Virus record (IMG/VR): IMGVR_UViG_3300020183_000577
Span: 1-20,038 of that record
DNA: 20,038 bases
Source: a virus
Strand: one strand, 5' to 3'
Under the pieces are notes generated by a model, which did not search any database, had not been told where the DNA came from, and saw only the letters and a program-made list of their open reading frames with translations. Positions 12,304 to 20,038 of this stretch are shown piece by piece. A program made the translations under genes and the position numbers. Every line of letters begins with the position of its first letter. Positions within the stretch are counted from its first letter, which is position 1.

Positions 12304-14750
12304 GATATCACCTAGAATCCACCCTTCCCATCCATGCTTTCCAACCGTTGGTTAAACATAGCCCGTTTAAACATGGCATGACATTAGAAGGCGGTGGCGG
12401 CATTGTTTCTGCTATTACAGATCCAATTTCAGATGTTTTAGGCACTTCAGGCGGTGGTGGTGGAATCTTAGGAGCTTTAGCGGACGTAGACAAAGCCGTA
12501 GGAGATACTGTACCTGGCGGTTGGGGAACGGTAGCAGCGGTTGCTGTACCTTATGCTGCTCCTTATGTACTTGGACCTTTAACTGCTGTACAAGCTGCTG
12601 CATTAGCCGCTGGTACTAGTGCTGCTACTGGAGCAATCCAAGGAAGAGATCCAGAGGATATTTTAAAAGGTGCAGCTTTATCTGGTTTAACTGCTTATGG
12701 ATTAAGTTCATTGGGAGGAGCTGGAGAAAACATTGATTTGCCCTCAGAAACCCCTTATATAGATATGCCAGATGGTGCTAATTTATTAACACCAGATTCT
12801 ATGGACATTCCTTTAAAAGAAGCCATTAAACTGCCAACAGAGGCTCCTATACCAAATTTTGACGCAGACATTACTGCTGGCTCTCAAAGTTATGCTAATG
12901 CTGATGATATACGTACATTACTTGAACCACTTCCTCAAGGTTATGATCCATCAACAGAAATATTAGATACAGACTATTCTGTTTCAAAACCACAGGGAAT
13001 TAGATCCTTAGTAGCGGAGTCTGAAGTAGATCCAACATCACTAGGAGGTCGTGCAGATCCTTTTGTAGGTGTATATCCAACTAGCAATGTTTATACAGAC
13101 CTGCCCGTTGGTTATGAATTTATGGGACCAAATGGGATGGAAGTGGTAGGTCCTAATGGAAAAACGTATTTACAAAAAGATCTGTATGAAGCATTAAGCA
13201 ATAGAGCAACAGACTATTCTGTTCCAGCACCAACATCATCAGACTTGCCCTCTTTCTTAGAAACGGTAAGTTTAAAACCAGATAGCACGCCTGTTCCATT
13301 AGAATCGCCTACTGGATATCCACAAGGTGTGCAAATTTTTAATCGTAGCGTACCAGCAGATGCTGCAACGCAAAAAATGGTTGAAACAGGATACTTAGAT
13401 CGGTTGGCTAAATTGCCAGGTGCTACCTATGACATGGCTAAGTCTTATGTTGTAAACAATCCATATAAATCGGCAGCAATTGGATTAGGAGCTTTAAAAT
13501 TAGCTAACGCTGGTCAACAGCCATCGCCAGCCCCAACTGGAATTCAATCTATAGAATCTACAGGATATACAGGTGGCTACGGTTCTTCTGGCGGTATTGC
13601 AAGTCCTTATTTATTAAGAAACCGAATAACGGCTTCAAATGTATATGATTATGAAAACCCATATGATCGTTATGCTACGGTCAATAGACGGTACGCAAAG
13701 GGTGGAGAAGTAAAACATTTTGCTTTTGGTGGCATTTCAAACGCTTTAACTAGAGCTTTTCAGCCAGTAGAAAAAGCAGTTTTACAGCCAATTGGACAAG
13801 CAGTTCCTTTTGTACGTGAAATCGCACCATATGCTGGTATATTAGCTGCTCCATTTATTGGGTCTCCTGTTGCAGCGGCAGGCATTGGCGCTCTTTCCTC
13901 TGGTTTTGGTCGACCAGGCAGCGGTTTTGATATGAAACGTGCCTTGATGGGTGGTATTGCTGCTTATGGTGCATCGACACTTGGTGCTGGTCTTGAAGCT
14001 GCTGGTACAACCCCTCTAGATGTTTCTTCTGCGGTTCCCAATTTTGATGCCGACATTACTGCAAGCGTGCAAAAAGAAAGCTTGTCTAAACCATTTTTTA
14101 GAAGCCCAAAAGTTGTAGGCAAAGGCATTGGAAATTTACTAAGTCCAAGTACCTATGACCAAGCAGCCGCTAATTTTGGTACCAAAGCTGGCACATTTAA
14201 AACAGGTGTTCCTCTAGTTATAGGAACTTCTGGAATGATGGCGATTGATGAAGCTCAAAAAATTCGAGAAGACGCAGATCGTGCTGCTGCCGCCAGTAAA
14301 GGCGAACAGCAAGATATGTTGGCTAGAATTTCTAAAGGCAAAAAACGGGCTGAAGAAGCAGTAAGGGCAAACCCTTATATGTATGCTATGGGTGGATCTG
14401 TTGATGATGAACTAGGTGGAGACTATTCTGCTATGGGAATGAATCAAGGCAATTTGCAAAAAGGTCTATTTGGTATGGGATATGCCGCTGGAGGAACTCC
14501 TCGTTTTCTTTCAGGCGGAGGAGACGGAATGTCGGATTCCATTCCTGCCACAATAGGTGGAACTCAAGAGGCTAGACTGGCTGATGGTGAATTTGTTATT
14601 CCCGCTGATGTAGTCTCGCATCTTGGAAATGGCTCTTCAAAAGCAGGAGCAAAACAGTTATATTCTATGATGGATAGAGTAAGAAAAGCCCGTACAGGCA
14701 ATGAAAAGCAAGGTCGTCAGATTAAACCTCAAAAACTGATGCCCGCTTAA
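12300..14750 (+). CDS. Large Gly/Ala-rich internal virion protein
   Basis: 816 residues, start set by a four-base ATGA overlap. Hydrophobic Gly/Ala-rich stretches lie at about 74-143 and 503-571. These halves look duplicated: both contain an AYG..SLG/STLG segment followed by PNFDADITA (185-193 and 580-588). Linker motifs KGGEVKHFAFGG (467-478) and AGGTPRFLSGGG (730-741) recur in the neighbouring protein. The C-terminal domain (MSDSIPATIGGTQEARLADG, EFVIPADVVSHLGNGS, AGAKQLYSMMDRVRKAR) is a widespread phage virion module. I infer a protein packed in the head or tail and ejected with the DNA, possibly forming a membrane channel through its hydrophobic stretches. Confidence 0.75.
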   Translation: MRYHLESTLPIHAFQPLVKHSPFKHGMTLEGGGGIVSAITDPISDVLGTSGGGGGILGALADVDKAVGDTVPGGWGTVAAVAVPYAAPYVLGPLTAVQAAALAAGTSAATGAIQGRDPEDILKGAALSGLTAYGLSSLGGAGENIDLPSETPYIDMPDGANLLTPDSMDIPLKEAIKLPTEAPIPNFDADITAGSQSYANADDIRTLLEPLPQGYDPSTEILDTDYSVSKPQGIRSLVAESEVDPTSLGGRADPFVGVYPTSNVYTDLPVGYEFMGPNGMEVVGPNGKTYLQKDLYEALSNRATDYSVPAPTSSDLPSFLETVSLKPDSTPVPLESPTGYPQGVQIFNRSVPADAATQKMVETGYLDRLAKLPGATYDMAKSYVVNNPYKSAAIGLGALKLANAGQQPSPAPTGIQSIESTGYTGGYGSSGGIASPYLLRNRITASNVYDYENPYDRYATVNRRYAKGGEVKHFAFGGISNALTRAFQPVEKAVLQPIGQAVPFVREIAPYAGILAAPFIGSPVAAAGIGALSSGFGRPGSGFDMKRALMGGIAAYGASTLGAGLEAAGTTPLDVSSAVPNFDADITASVQKESLSKPFFRSPKVVGKGIGNLLSPSTYDQAAANFGTKAGTFKTGVPLVIGTSGMMAIDEAQKIREDADRAAAASKGEQQDMLARISKGKKRAEEAVRANPYMYAMGGSVDDELGGDYSAMGMNQGNLQKGLFGMGYAAGGTPRFLSGGGDGMSDSIPATIGGTQEARLADGEFVIPADVVSHLGNGSSKAGAKQLYSMMDRVRKARTGNEKQGRQIKPQKLMPA

Positions 14751-14760
14751 AGGATAAATT

Positions 14761-15666
14761 ATGGCTCAAACTACTACAGTCACAACAGGTCAACAATCCA
14801 TTCCACAGGAGTTGATGCCGTATTTTACTGGTGTTAATCAAGCATACGGAATCCTCCCTAAAGCTCAAGAAATATTTGCTAGAGATTATGCAACTGCCTA
14901 TGGCAATGCCTTAGCCCAACAAGGACTAGAAGGTGCTGGACGTATTGCCGGACTATCCGCCCCAGAACAAACTGCTGGACAACAAATTGCTGCGATGCAA
15001 CGTCCAGAACAATTTACTACTGGATACGGAGCTTATGCTCAAGGACTTGGAGCGTTAGGATCAATGCTAAGTCCTGAGCAGACACAGGCTTATATGTCGC
15101 CCTATGCTCAAAACGTGATTGATGTTAATAAAGCAGAAGCGATTCGTGACGCACAAAAGGGACTGATGGCTCAAAACTTAGGAGCCGCCCGTCAAGGTAC
15201 TTATGGCGGTGCAAGACAGCTATTAGCTCAAACCGAAGCCGACCGTAATCTTCAGACTAAGTTAGGTCAAATACAGGCTATGGGTTTACAAAACGCTTTT
15301 GAAGCCGCCCAGAAAGCTCAATTAGGCTCTGCCGCTACCTATGGTCAATTAGGTCAAGGATTGGGTCAGCAAGGAGCTTTACAGCAACAAACTGACTTGG
15401 CTCGTTCTACTGCTCTTGGAGCTTTTGGCGGTACACAACGCAGTGTTGCACAGCAACAATTAGATGCACAGTATGCTGATCAAATGCGTGCCTTAGGATT
15501 CCCAGAACAACAGTTGGGTGCGTTCTCTAATATTTTACGTGGTGTTCCATTAGGAGACACTATGGGGTCACAGACTGTGACCACTCCACCGCCTAGTTTT
15601 GCTAGCCAATTAGCTGGTATTGGACTTGGAGGTCTTTCGTTATTTAATATGATGGGTAAACCATGA
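14761..15666 (+). CDS. Internal virion protein, Gln/Ala-rich helical
   Basis: 301 residues, start preceded by AAAGGA. The sequence is rich in Gln, Ala and Gly and almost wholly helical. Characteristic blocks are LSPEQTQAYMSPYAQNVIDV (103-122), EAIRDAQKG, GAARQGTYGGARQLLAQTEA (141-160) and LGQIQAMGLQNAFEAAQKAQ (168-187). The C-terminus has a short hydrophobic Gly-rich segment (FASQLAGIGLGGLSLFNMM). This family sits next to transglycosylase-bearing virion proteins in environmental podovirus-like phages and is the size and composition of ejected proteins such as T7 gp14 or P22 gp7/gp20, though sequence homology to those is not claimed. Its stop overlaps the next start as ATGA. Confidence 0.74.
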   Translation: MAQTTTVTTGQQSIPQELMPYFTGVNQAYGILPKAQEIFARDYATAYGNALAQQGLEGAGRIAGLSAPEQTAGQQIAAMQRPEQFTTGYGAYAQGLGALGSMLSPEQTQAYMSPYAQNVIDVNKAEAIRDAQKGLMAQNLGAARQGTYGGARQLLAQTEADRNLQTKLGQIQAMGLQNAFEAAQKAQLGSAATYGQLGQGLGQQGALQQQTDLARSTALGAFGGTQRSVAQQQLDAQYADQMRALGFPEQQLGAFSNILRGVPLGDTMGSQTVTTPPPSFASQLAGIGLGGLSLFNMMGKP

Positions 15667-17699
15667 GTATCTTAACTGCCCTCCGTCAGCAGTCTAGTTC
15701 TATTGATGACTTAGCTAAATTGCCACAAGCCATGATTATGCAGATGGCTCAACGTAAACAAATTGCACCTGAAATGGTTGCCCCTATCCTTTCCCGCAAA
15801 GCAGAAATGATTGATGCTGCGGTTAAAGTAAAAGCCATGCAGACTGGAGCACCATCTACTTCAGTCATGGAACAGTTAATGGCGCAAAATGCAATGGCTG
15901 AAGTTCCAGAAGCAGGCGTTGGTCAATTACCTATTCCAGAGCGTCAGTATGCTGGCGGTGGAATTATTGCTTTTGCTAAGGGCAGTTTAATTGATGATGA
16001 TGACGAAATAGATCCATACGAAGACTATGCCAAAGCCGCTGCAATGGTACAGCGAGCAAATGCTATGCCAGTTGGTATGCCTGCCGCAATGTCAATTGGT
16101 ATGCCTGCCGCAATGCCAGTTAATGCACTAGCAGCAAAACCATCAATTCTTCCACAAAGCTATGAAGCCGCCTTGGCTGAAAAAGGTCAAACACCCGCTT
16201 CTGTTCGTAAAACAATGATGGAGGGATCCAAAAAAAGTGACAATGTAATGCCGCCAATAGGCGTGTTTAAGCGTGGTGGACATAAATACGAAGACATGGT
16301 TGTTAGAGAAGCCCAGCGTTTAGGAGTAGATCCTAATCTTGCTTTGCACGTTCTTTATAAAGAAACAGGAAACTTAAAAAATCCAGAGACTGCCAAGTCC
16401 CCAGCAGGGGCTATTGGTGTTATGCAATTAATGCCCAAGACTGCTAAAGGCTTAGGCGTAGATCCACTAAATCCAGAAGAAAACATTCGTGGCGGGGTAA
16501 CGTACCTTAAACAAATGTATGACAAATACCAAGATCCTACCCTTGCTTTAGCTGCATATAACGCAGGTCCTGGTCGTTTAGATAAAGCCTTAAAAAGCGG
16601 GCAAGGTATTGCTTCACTGCCTCGTGAGACTCAAAACTATATCCGTATGGCTAGTGGCGGAGAAGTAAAACACTTTGATACTGGTGGTTTAAACAAACCA
16701 TTTATAACCGATCCAAAAGGAATAACAAGACTTCCACAGTACCCATTGGCTTTATATAAAAAACCATCTTTATACGGAAAACCATCTTTATACGGAAAAT
16801 TTTTAAATAGAATTCCTTATTTAGGTGCTGCTTTAACAGCCGCTGAAAGACTAGATGCTCTTGTAGAAAGTGATACAGGCACTGCTTCTGAATTTTTAGA
16901 TCCAATAGCAGCCATGCAAGGTACTCAAGGTGGGTATGAAAGACCTATAAAAAAAGATATTTATGCTCAAATGAAAGAAGATATAAGAGCAGAAAATGCA
17001 CCAAAGTCGTCTTACGTGCCTCCAATAATTTTATCGGGAGCAGATAACGAAGACGCTTCTACAGGTATGGCTATGAGAAACTTAGCACCCGCTGCACCAC
17101 CTGCAACAGCTACTGAAAAAAAAGAAAAAACGGCTTTTGAAATGTTTTTAGAACAAGATGCTGCAGATAGAGCCGCTTTATCTAAGCAACGAGCCGAAGA
17201 TCGCAACATGGCTTTACTTGCCGCTGGTCTTGGAATGCTAGGTGGAGATTCGCCATATGCCTTTACTAACATTGGTAAGGGTGGTTTATCGGGAGTTTCT
17301 TATCTATCTGAAGCTAATAAACAAAGAGCAGCACAACAGGCTGCATTGGATAAAAATAAAATTGCTGCAATGCACTATCAAAATCTTGGTGACTACTATA
17401 AGAGTCAAACATTGAGCAAAGAAGAAAGATTAGCATTAGAAAGAGAAAAAATGCTAGGAAGACAATTAGAAGAAAAACAAAAATTAGCACAAAATAAAGC
17501 TATTGCCGCACTTAAAGTTGATTTAACTGCACCTCTTGATCCTCAAACAAAAATGAAAATTGATAATTATATTGCTCAAGATTTAGCCAACGATAAGGCT
17601 TATATGAAAATGTATGAGCAACTATTTGGTTTTCCTTATGAAGTTTCTCCAACCAGTTCAATACAATCTCAAGCAGACAAAATAATTAAAGGCAAGTAA
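15663..17699 (+). CDS. Internal virion protein with lytic transglycosylase (SLT) domain
   Basis: 678 residues. The N-terminus is helical and Met/Gln-rich; the linker AGGGIIAFAKG lies at 97-107. The SLT domain covers about 208-312: catalytic E234 in LYKETGN, SPAGAIGVMQLMP (246-258) and ALAAYNAGPGRLDKAL (295-310), all the usual family-1 motifs. It is followed at once by the linker SGGEVKHFDTGG (331-342), an AT-rich low-complexity stretch and a C-terminal Lys/Glu-rich helix. The domain would cut murein locally during DNA entry, as T7 gp16 does. Two short tandem repeats lie at 16072-16115 and 16761-16796. Composition is uneven: 30 of 60 G/C at 16381-16440 in the SLT domain, 18 of 60 at 17461-17520. 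Confidence 0.87.
   Translation: MSILTALRQQSSSIDDLAKLPQAMIMQMAQRKQIAPEMVAPILSRKAEMIDAAVKVKAMQTGAPSTSVMEQLMAQNAMAEVPEAGVGQLPIPERQYAGGGIIAFAKGSLIDDDDEIDPYEDYAKAAAMVQRANAMPVGMPAAMSIGMPAAMPVNALAAKPSILPQSYEAALAEKGQTPASVRKTMMEGSKKSDNVMPPIGVFKRGGHKYEDMVVREAQRLGVDPNLALHVLYKETGNLKNPETAKSPAGAIGVMQLMPKTAKGLGVDPLNPEENIRGGVTYLKQMYDKYQDPTLALAAYNAGPGRLDKALKSGQGIASLPRETQNYIRMASGGEVKHFDTGGLNKPFITDPKGITRLPQYPLALYKKPSLYGKPSLYGKFLNRIPYLGAALTAAERLDALVESDTGTASEFLDPIAAMQGTQGGYERPIKKDIYAQMKEDIRAENAPKSSYVPPIILSGADNEDASTGMAMRNLAPAAPPATATEKKEKTAFEMFLEQDAADRAALSKQRAEDRNMALLAAGLGMLGGDSPYAFTNIGKGGLSGVSYLSEANKQRAAQQAALDKNKIAAMHYQNLGDYYKSQTLSKEERLALEREKMLGRQLEEKQKLAQNKAIAALKVDLTAPLDPQTKMKIDNYIAQDLANDKAYMKMYEQLFGFPYEVSPTSSIQSQADKIIKGK
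16072..16115 (+). repeat. 24-bp-period coding tandem repeat (two copies)
   Basis: A 20-base unit starting TTGGTATGCC is repeated exactly with a 24-base period (16072-16091 and 16096-16115). It encodes PVGMPAAMSIGMPAAMPV in the linker before the SLT domain. Exact identity suggests recent slippage or strong homogenisation. Confidence 0.8.
16761..16796 (+). repeat. 18-bp tandem repeat (two exact copies)
   Basis: AAACCATCTTTATACGGA occurs twice in tandem, encoding KPSLYG twice, followed by a partial third copy (AAA). It lies in the AT-rich stretch after the SLT domain and looks like a recent in-frame slippage product. Confidence 0.85.
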
Positions 17700-20038
17700 T
17701 GTCTAAAGCTGAACAATACGCTCAGTGGATTGTTGATAATGCAGATAAAAAAGGAACTGAAGAGTTCAATATTGTCGTTCAAGCATATCAAGAAGCTAAA
17801 GGAATATCTGAGCCTGTTAGTGACATAAAACCTGACACAGGTTTTACTGGAGCTTTTTCCGCAGGTAAAGAACGTTTAAAAGGGGACATAGCCCTTTTAG
17901 CTGGCAAAACTGGACTAATGAGTCTAGAAGATGCTGAACGCTATAAACGGGAAAAAGACATCTTAGCCCAACAGATGTTTAAACCAACCGAAGAAAGTTT
18001 TACAGAAGCTCCTTTTTTAAAATTTAGAGAATTACTTGGTGGATCTCTTCCATATATGGTGGCTCCACTAGCGGCTGGTGTAGGAGCTAAAGCCCTTGGC
18101 GTTGGTGCAGGTGTTGGTCTTGCTGGCGCTGGACTTGCCTCTCTAGGACAGTTCACGGGATCCAACCTTTCCCGCCAAGTAGAAACAGGAAAAAGTCTAG
18201 AAGAAGCTAACCTTGGTAAAGCGGCTGCTGCTGCCGTGCCACAGACTGCATTGGATGTTATTGCTTTGCGGATGATTCCTTCAATTGGTAAATTGTTTGG
18301 TGCGGCTGGCAAAGAAGTTACCCCAGAACTAGCTAAAGAGATTGCCAAACAAGGAATGCTTAGAACCACTGCCGCTTATGGCATGGGTTCAGCCAAACTT
18401 GCTGGTATTGAAGGTGCTACCGAAGTAGGGCAACAGTTCTTAGAACGTCTACAGGCTGGTTTAAACATCTCAGACCAACAGGCTAGGGACGAATACTTTG
18501 ACAGCTTTATTGGCGGTGCAGTCCTTGGCGGCACATTAGCCGTACCTGGCACGTACTTTGAGCGTGGAGCCACGATCCGCAAGGGCAGAGAAATGGAAGC
18601 GGAACAGAAGCGTCAAAAGGATGAAGAACTTCAAAAAGCCCAACAAGAAGCCGCTTTAGCTGAACGTCAGCGGATACAGGAAACCCAACAAAAACTAGGT
18701 GTCTCTGAGACTCTAGCCTTACCCGCCCCAGAGAAAAAGTACGTTGAACCATCTGAAGACGATCCTTTGTTTAATCCTTTAGGTCGGTTCCAAACCACGG
18801 ATCTTAGTGCCAAAGAAATTACAGAGATCAATCAACGTAGACAGGCTATGGGTAAACCCCGTATTGGCAAGACCTTTTCTATTGAAGATCTGGCAGATGT
18901 CTTTACCCCAGACGAAACTAAGACGGCAGAAGGTGTCCTAGGACGCTTAGTAGCCTCTAGGACGGGATTTCAAGCAGGAGATGACGTATCCCCCTCAGCT
19001 TTAAATTTAATTGCCCAGCAACGTGGTATTGCTACCGACACTCAAGGGTTTAGAGACTTCCTAGAAAGAACTACGGGAACCAATAATTTAGAAGATATGT
19101 CTCCACCTCAAAGGTTTGCAGTTGCTAAAGCATTAAGAGAAATGCCAAAAGGTGCTGAACCTCAAGTTTTACAGGCTGGTATTACTACGGTTAAACACTA
19201 TACCCCTGATCAATATACCCAGACCATAGACGGTATTAACAAAGAGTTTGCTGAAGTTGGCGATAAACCTAACGGGCGGGAAAGTGTACTAGAACAGATT
19301 GAAAAATATAGCGGTCTGACCAGACGAAAAGACCAGCAACGTCTTTTAGACCAAGCAATCCTTAACGGTGATTTGGAACGTGTTATTGAGGTTCGGAACG
19401 TCAATGGTGTGGAAAAGAATGTAGAGATGATCCAAAAACCCACCCCAAGGAAAGAGTTGCCTGGCGGCATGGACATTCGCAAAGAAACGTTTAAACAGGG
19501 AGAGACCCCTGATTTTTATGAAATTCGTTATGGCAATAAACCTATTCCAGAGCTTAACCTAGAAACTGCCGAAGAAGCGGAACAAGCATTAACTAAAATT
19601 CAAGAGAACCGTCAGAACGAAGTTATTCGTTTAGAAAAAGAAATTGCCAAATTACAGGCTGGTATTCAACAAAGAGAAGCTGCTTTGCTTAAAGCTCAAT
19701 CTTTAGGAGAAGATACTTTTTTAATGTCAGCTATGAATTACGGTCAAGATTTGGAAGCAAATCAAGAAATAGCAGCTTTACGACAAAAACAACAGCCCTT
19801 TCTTCAAACAGGCAAAATAGTGCCTGTTGGCACTAGAGCTTTGACCCAAAATAAGTTTACCTATTATGAACAAGGTAAACCAATCGTTAAGTTTGATACC
19901 GAAGAACAGGCAGAAGCATACGGCATAAGCCGTTTAAACGACCAGACACTGAAGCAAATTATTGAATCTGCACCAGCCCAGAAACAAACTGGCAGAGTTA
20001 AACGGTACGTAGACCTAGCTCAAAAGGAGCTAGATAGT
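17699..20038 (+). CDS. Giant virion/polyvalent-type protein (3' partial)
   Basis: The frame starts with an ATG overlapping the upstream TAA by one base and stays open for 780 codons to the window edge. It begins MSKAEQYAQWIVDNADKKGT. A Gly/Ala-rich hydrophobic segment follows (about 115-150, PYMVAPLAAGVGAKALGVGA), then EGATEVGQQFLERLQAGLNI near residue 230, a pattern recurrent in giant phage proteins, then a second Gly-rich segment (FIGGAVLGGTLAVPG). A charged coiled coil spans about 293-330. Two copies of a small module lie at 606-634 (DFYEIRYGNKPIP, TAEEAEQAL) and 720-746 (FTYYEQGKPIVKFDTEEQAE). This layout suggests a large polyvalent protein ejected with the DNA; downstream domains are unseen. 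Confidence 0.78.
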   Translation, partial: MSKAEQYAQWIVDNADKKGTEEFNIVVQAYQEAKGISEPVSDIKPDTGFTGAFSAGKERLKGDIALLAGKTGLMSLEDAERYKREKDILAQQMFKPTEESFTEAPFLKFRELLGGSLPYMVAPLAAGVGAKALGVGAGVGLAGAGLASLGQFTGSNLSRQVETGKSLEEANLGKAAAAAVPQTALDVIALRMIPSIGKLFGAAGKEVTPELAKEIAKQGMLRTTAAYGMGSAKLAGIEGATEVGQQFLERLQAGLNISDQQARDEYFDSFIGGAVLGGTLAVPGTYFERGATIRKGREMEAEQKRQKDEELQKAQQEAALAERQRIQETQQKLGVSETLALPAPEKKYVEPSEDDPLFNPLGRFQTTDLSAKEITEINQRRQAMGKPRIGKTFSIEDLADVFTPDETKTAEGVLGRLVASRTGFQAGDDVSPSALNLIAQQRGIATDTQGFRDFLERTTGTNNLEDMSPPQRFAVAKALREMPKGAEPQVLQAGITTVKHYTPDQYTQTIDGINKEFAEVGDKPNGRESVLEQIEKYSGLTRRKDQQRLLDQAILNGDLERVIEVRNVNGVEKNVEMIQKPTPRKELPGGMDIRKETFKQGETPDFYEIRYGNKPIPELNLETAEEAEQALTKIQENRQNEVIRLEKEIAKLQAGIQQREAALLKAQSLGEDTFLMSAMNYGQDLEANQEIAALRQKQQPFLQTGKIVPVGTRALTQNKFTYYEQGKPIVKFDTEEQAEAYGISRLNDQTLKQIIESAPAQKQTGRVKRYVDLAQKELDS

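Noticed and set aside
12300-17699. Tail tape measure of a long-tailed phage
   Set aside because: No tail tube or terminator genes are seen and the large genes have internal-virion features (SLT domain, Gly/Ala-rich membrane-like segments, nozzle-like gene upstream), fitting a short-tailed phage better. Not fully excluded without the rest of the genome.
17941-18369. 142-codon open frame on the - strand, and the - frames at 18376-18752 and 19210-19482
   Set aside because: They are opposite the open frame at 17699-20038, which has continuous, coherent protein features; the antisense frames are Ser/Pro/Ala-rich shadows.
1-20038. tRNA genes, integrase or attachment sites
   Set aside because: No tRNA-like cloverleaf, recombinase motif or flanking direct repeat was noticed on reading; all sequence is accounted for by tightly packed genes.

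Overview
This window is a piece of a tailed double-stranded DNA phage genome, most likely short-tailed (podovirus-like), with every gene on the + strand. It starts inside a neck/adaptor gene and ends inside a very large virion gene, so both end genes are partial. The protein set (adaptor pair, tail fibre with fibre chaperone, nozzle-like protein, internal virion proteins, holin, GH24 endolysin) resembles the structural module of uncultured aquatic phages. That is recognised from memory of the families, not from a search. The murein-degrading domains and a 3TM-type holin suggest a Gram-negative host; nothing here identifies it. No tRNA, integrase, transposon, CRISPR array or replication gene was seen.

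Layout. (1) 2-3298: neck region, with two adaptor-like proteins, a zinc-ribbon protein, two small basic or Met/Gly-rich proteins, a Rossmann-like enzyme of uncertain function and a small helical protein. (2) 3300-6549: tail-surface region, with a beta-rich virion protein, a protein built from 22-residue repeats, the tail fibre with HxH motifs, a four-cysteine protein and a probable fibre assembly chaperone. (3) 6559-7938: a compact AT-richer cassette of one cupin and two different 2-oxoglutarate/Fe(II) oxygenases, the likely accessory or modification genes. (4) 7947-9578: a small zinc ribbon, a coiled-coil membrane protein, a holin and an endolysin. (5) 9588-12303: a large nozzle/stabilisation-like protein and two small partners. 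(6) 12300-20038: internal (ejected) virion proteins, including one with a lytic transglycosylase domain, and the first 780 codons of a giant protein.

Genes overlap by 1-8 bases or are separated by at most about 30 bases, so there is no gene-free stretch over 300 bases and the window looks like one late transcript with translational coupling. No internal promoter or terminator hairpin was recognised.

The most interesting features are the 22-residue repeat, single units of which also end two unrelated virion genes kilobases away; the cupin/oxygenase cassette beside the tail fibre genes; recurring Gly-Gly/Phe linker motifs in the internal virion proteins; and small beta modules inserted into conserved structural proteins.
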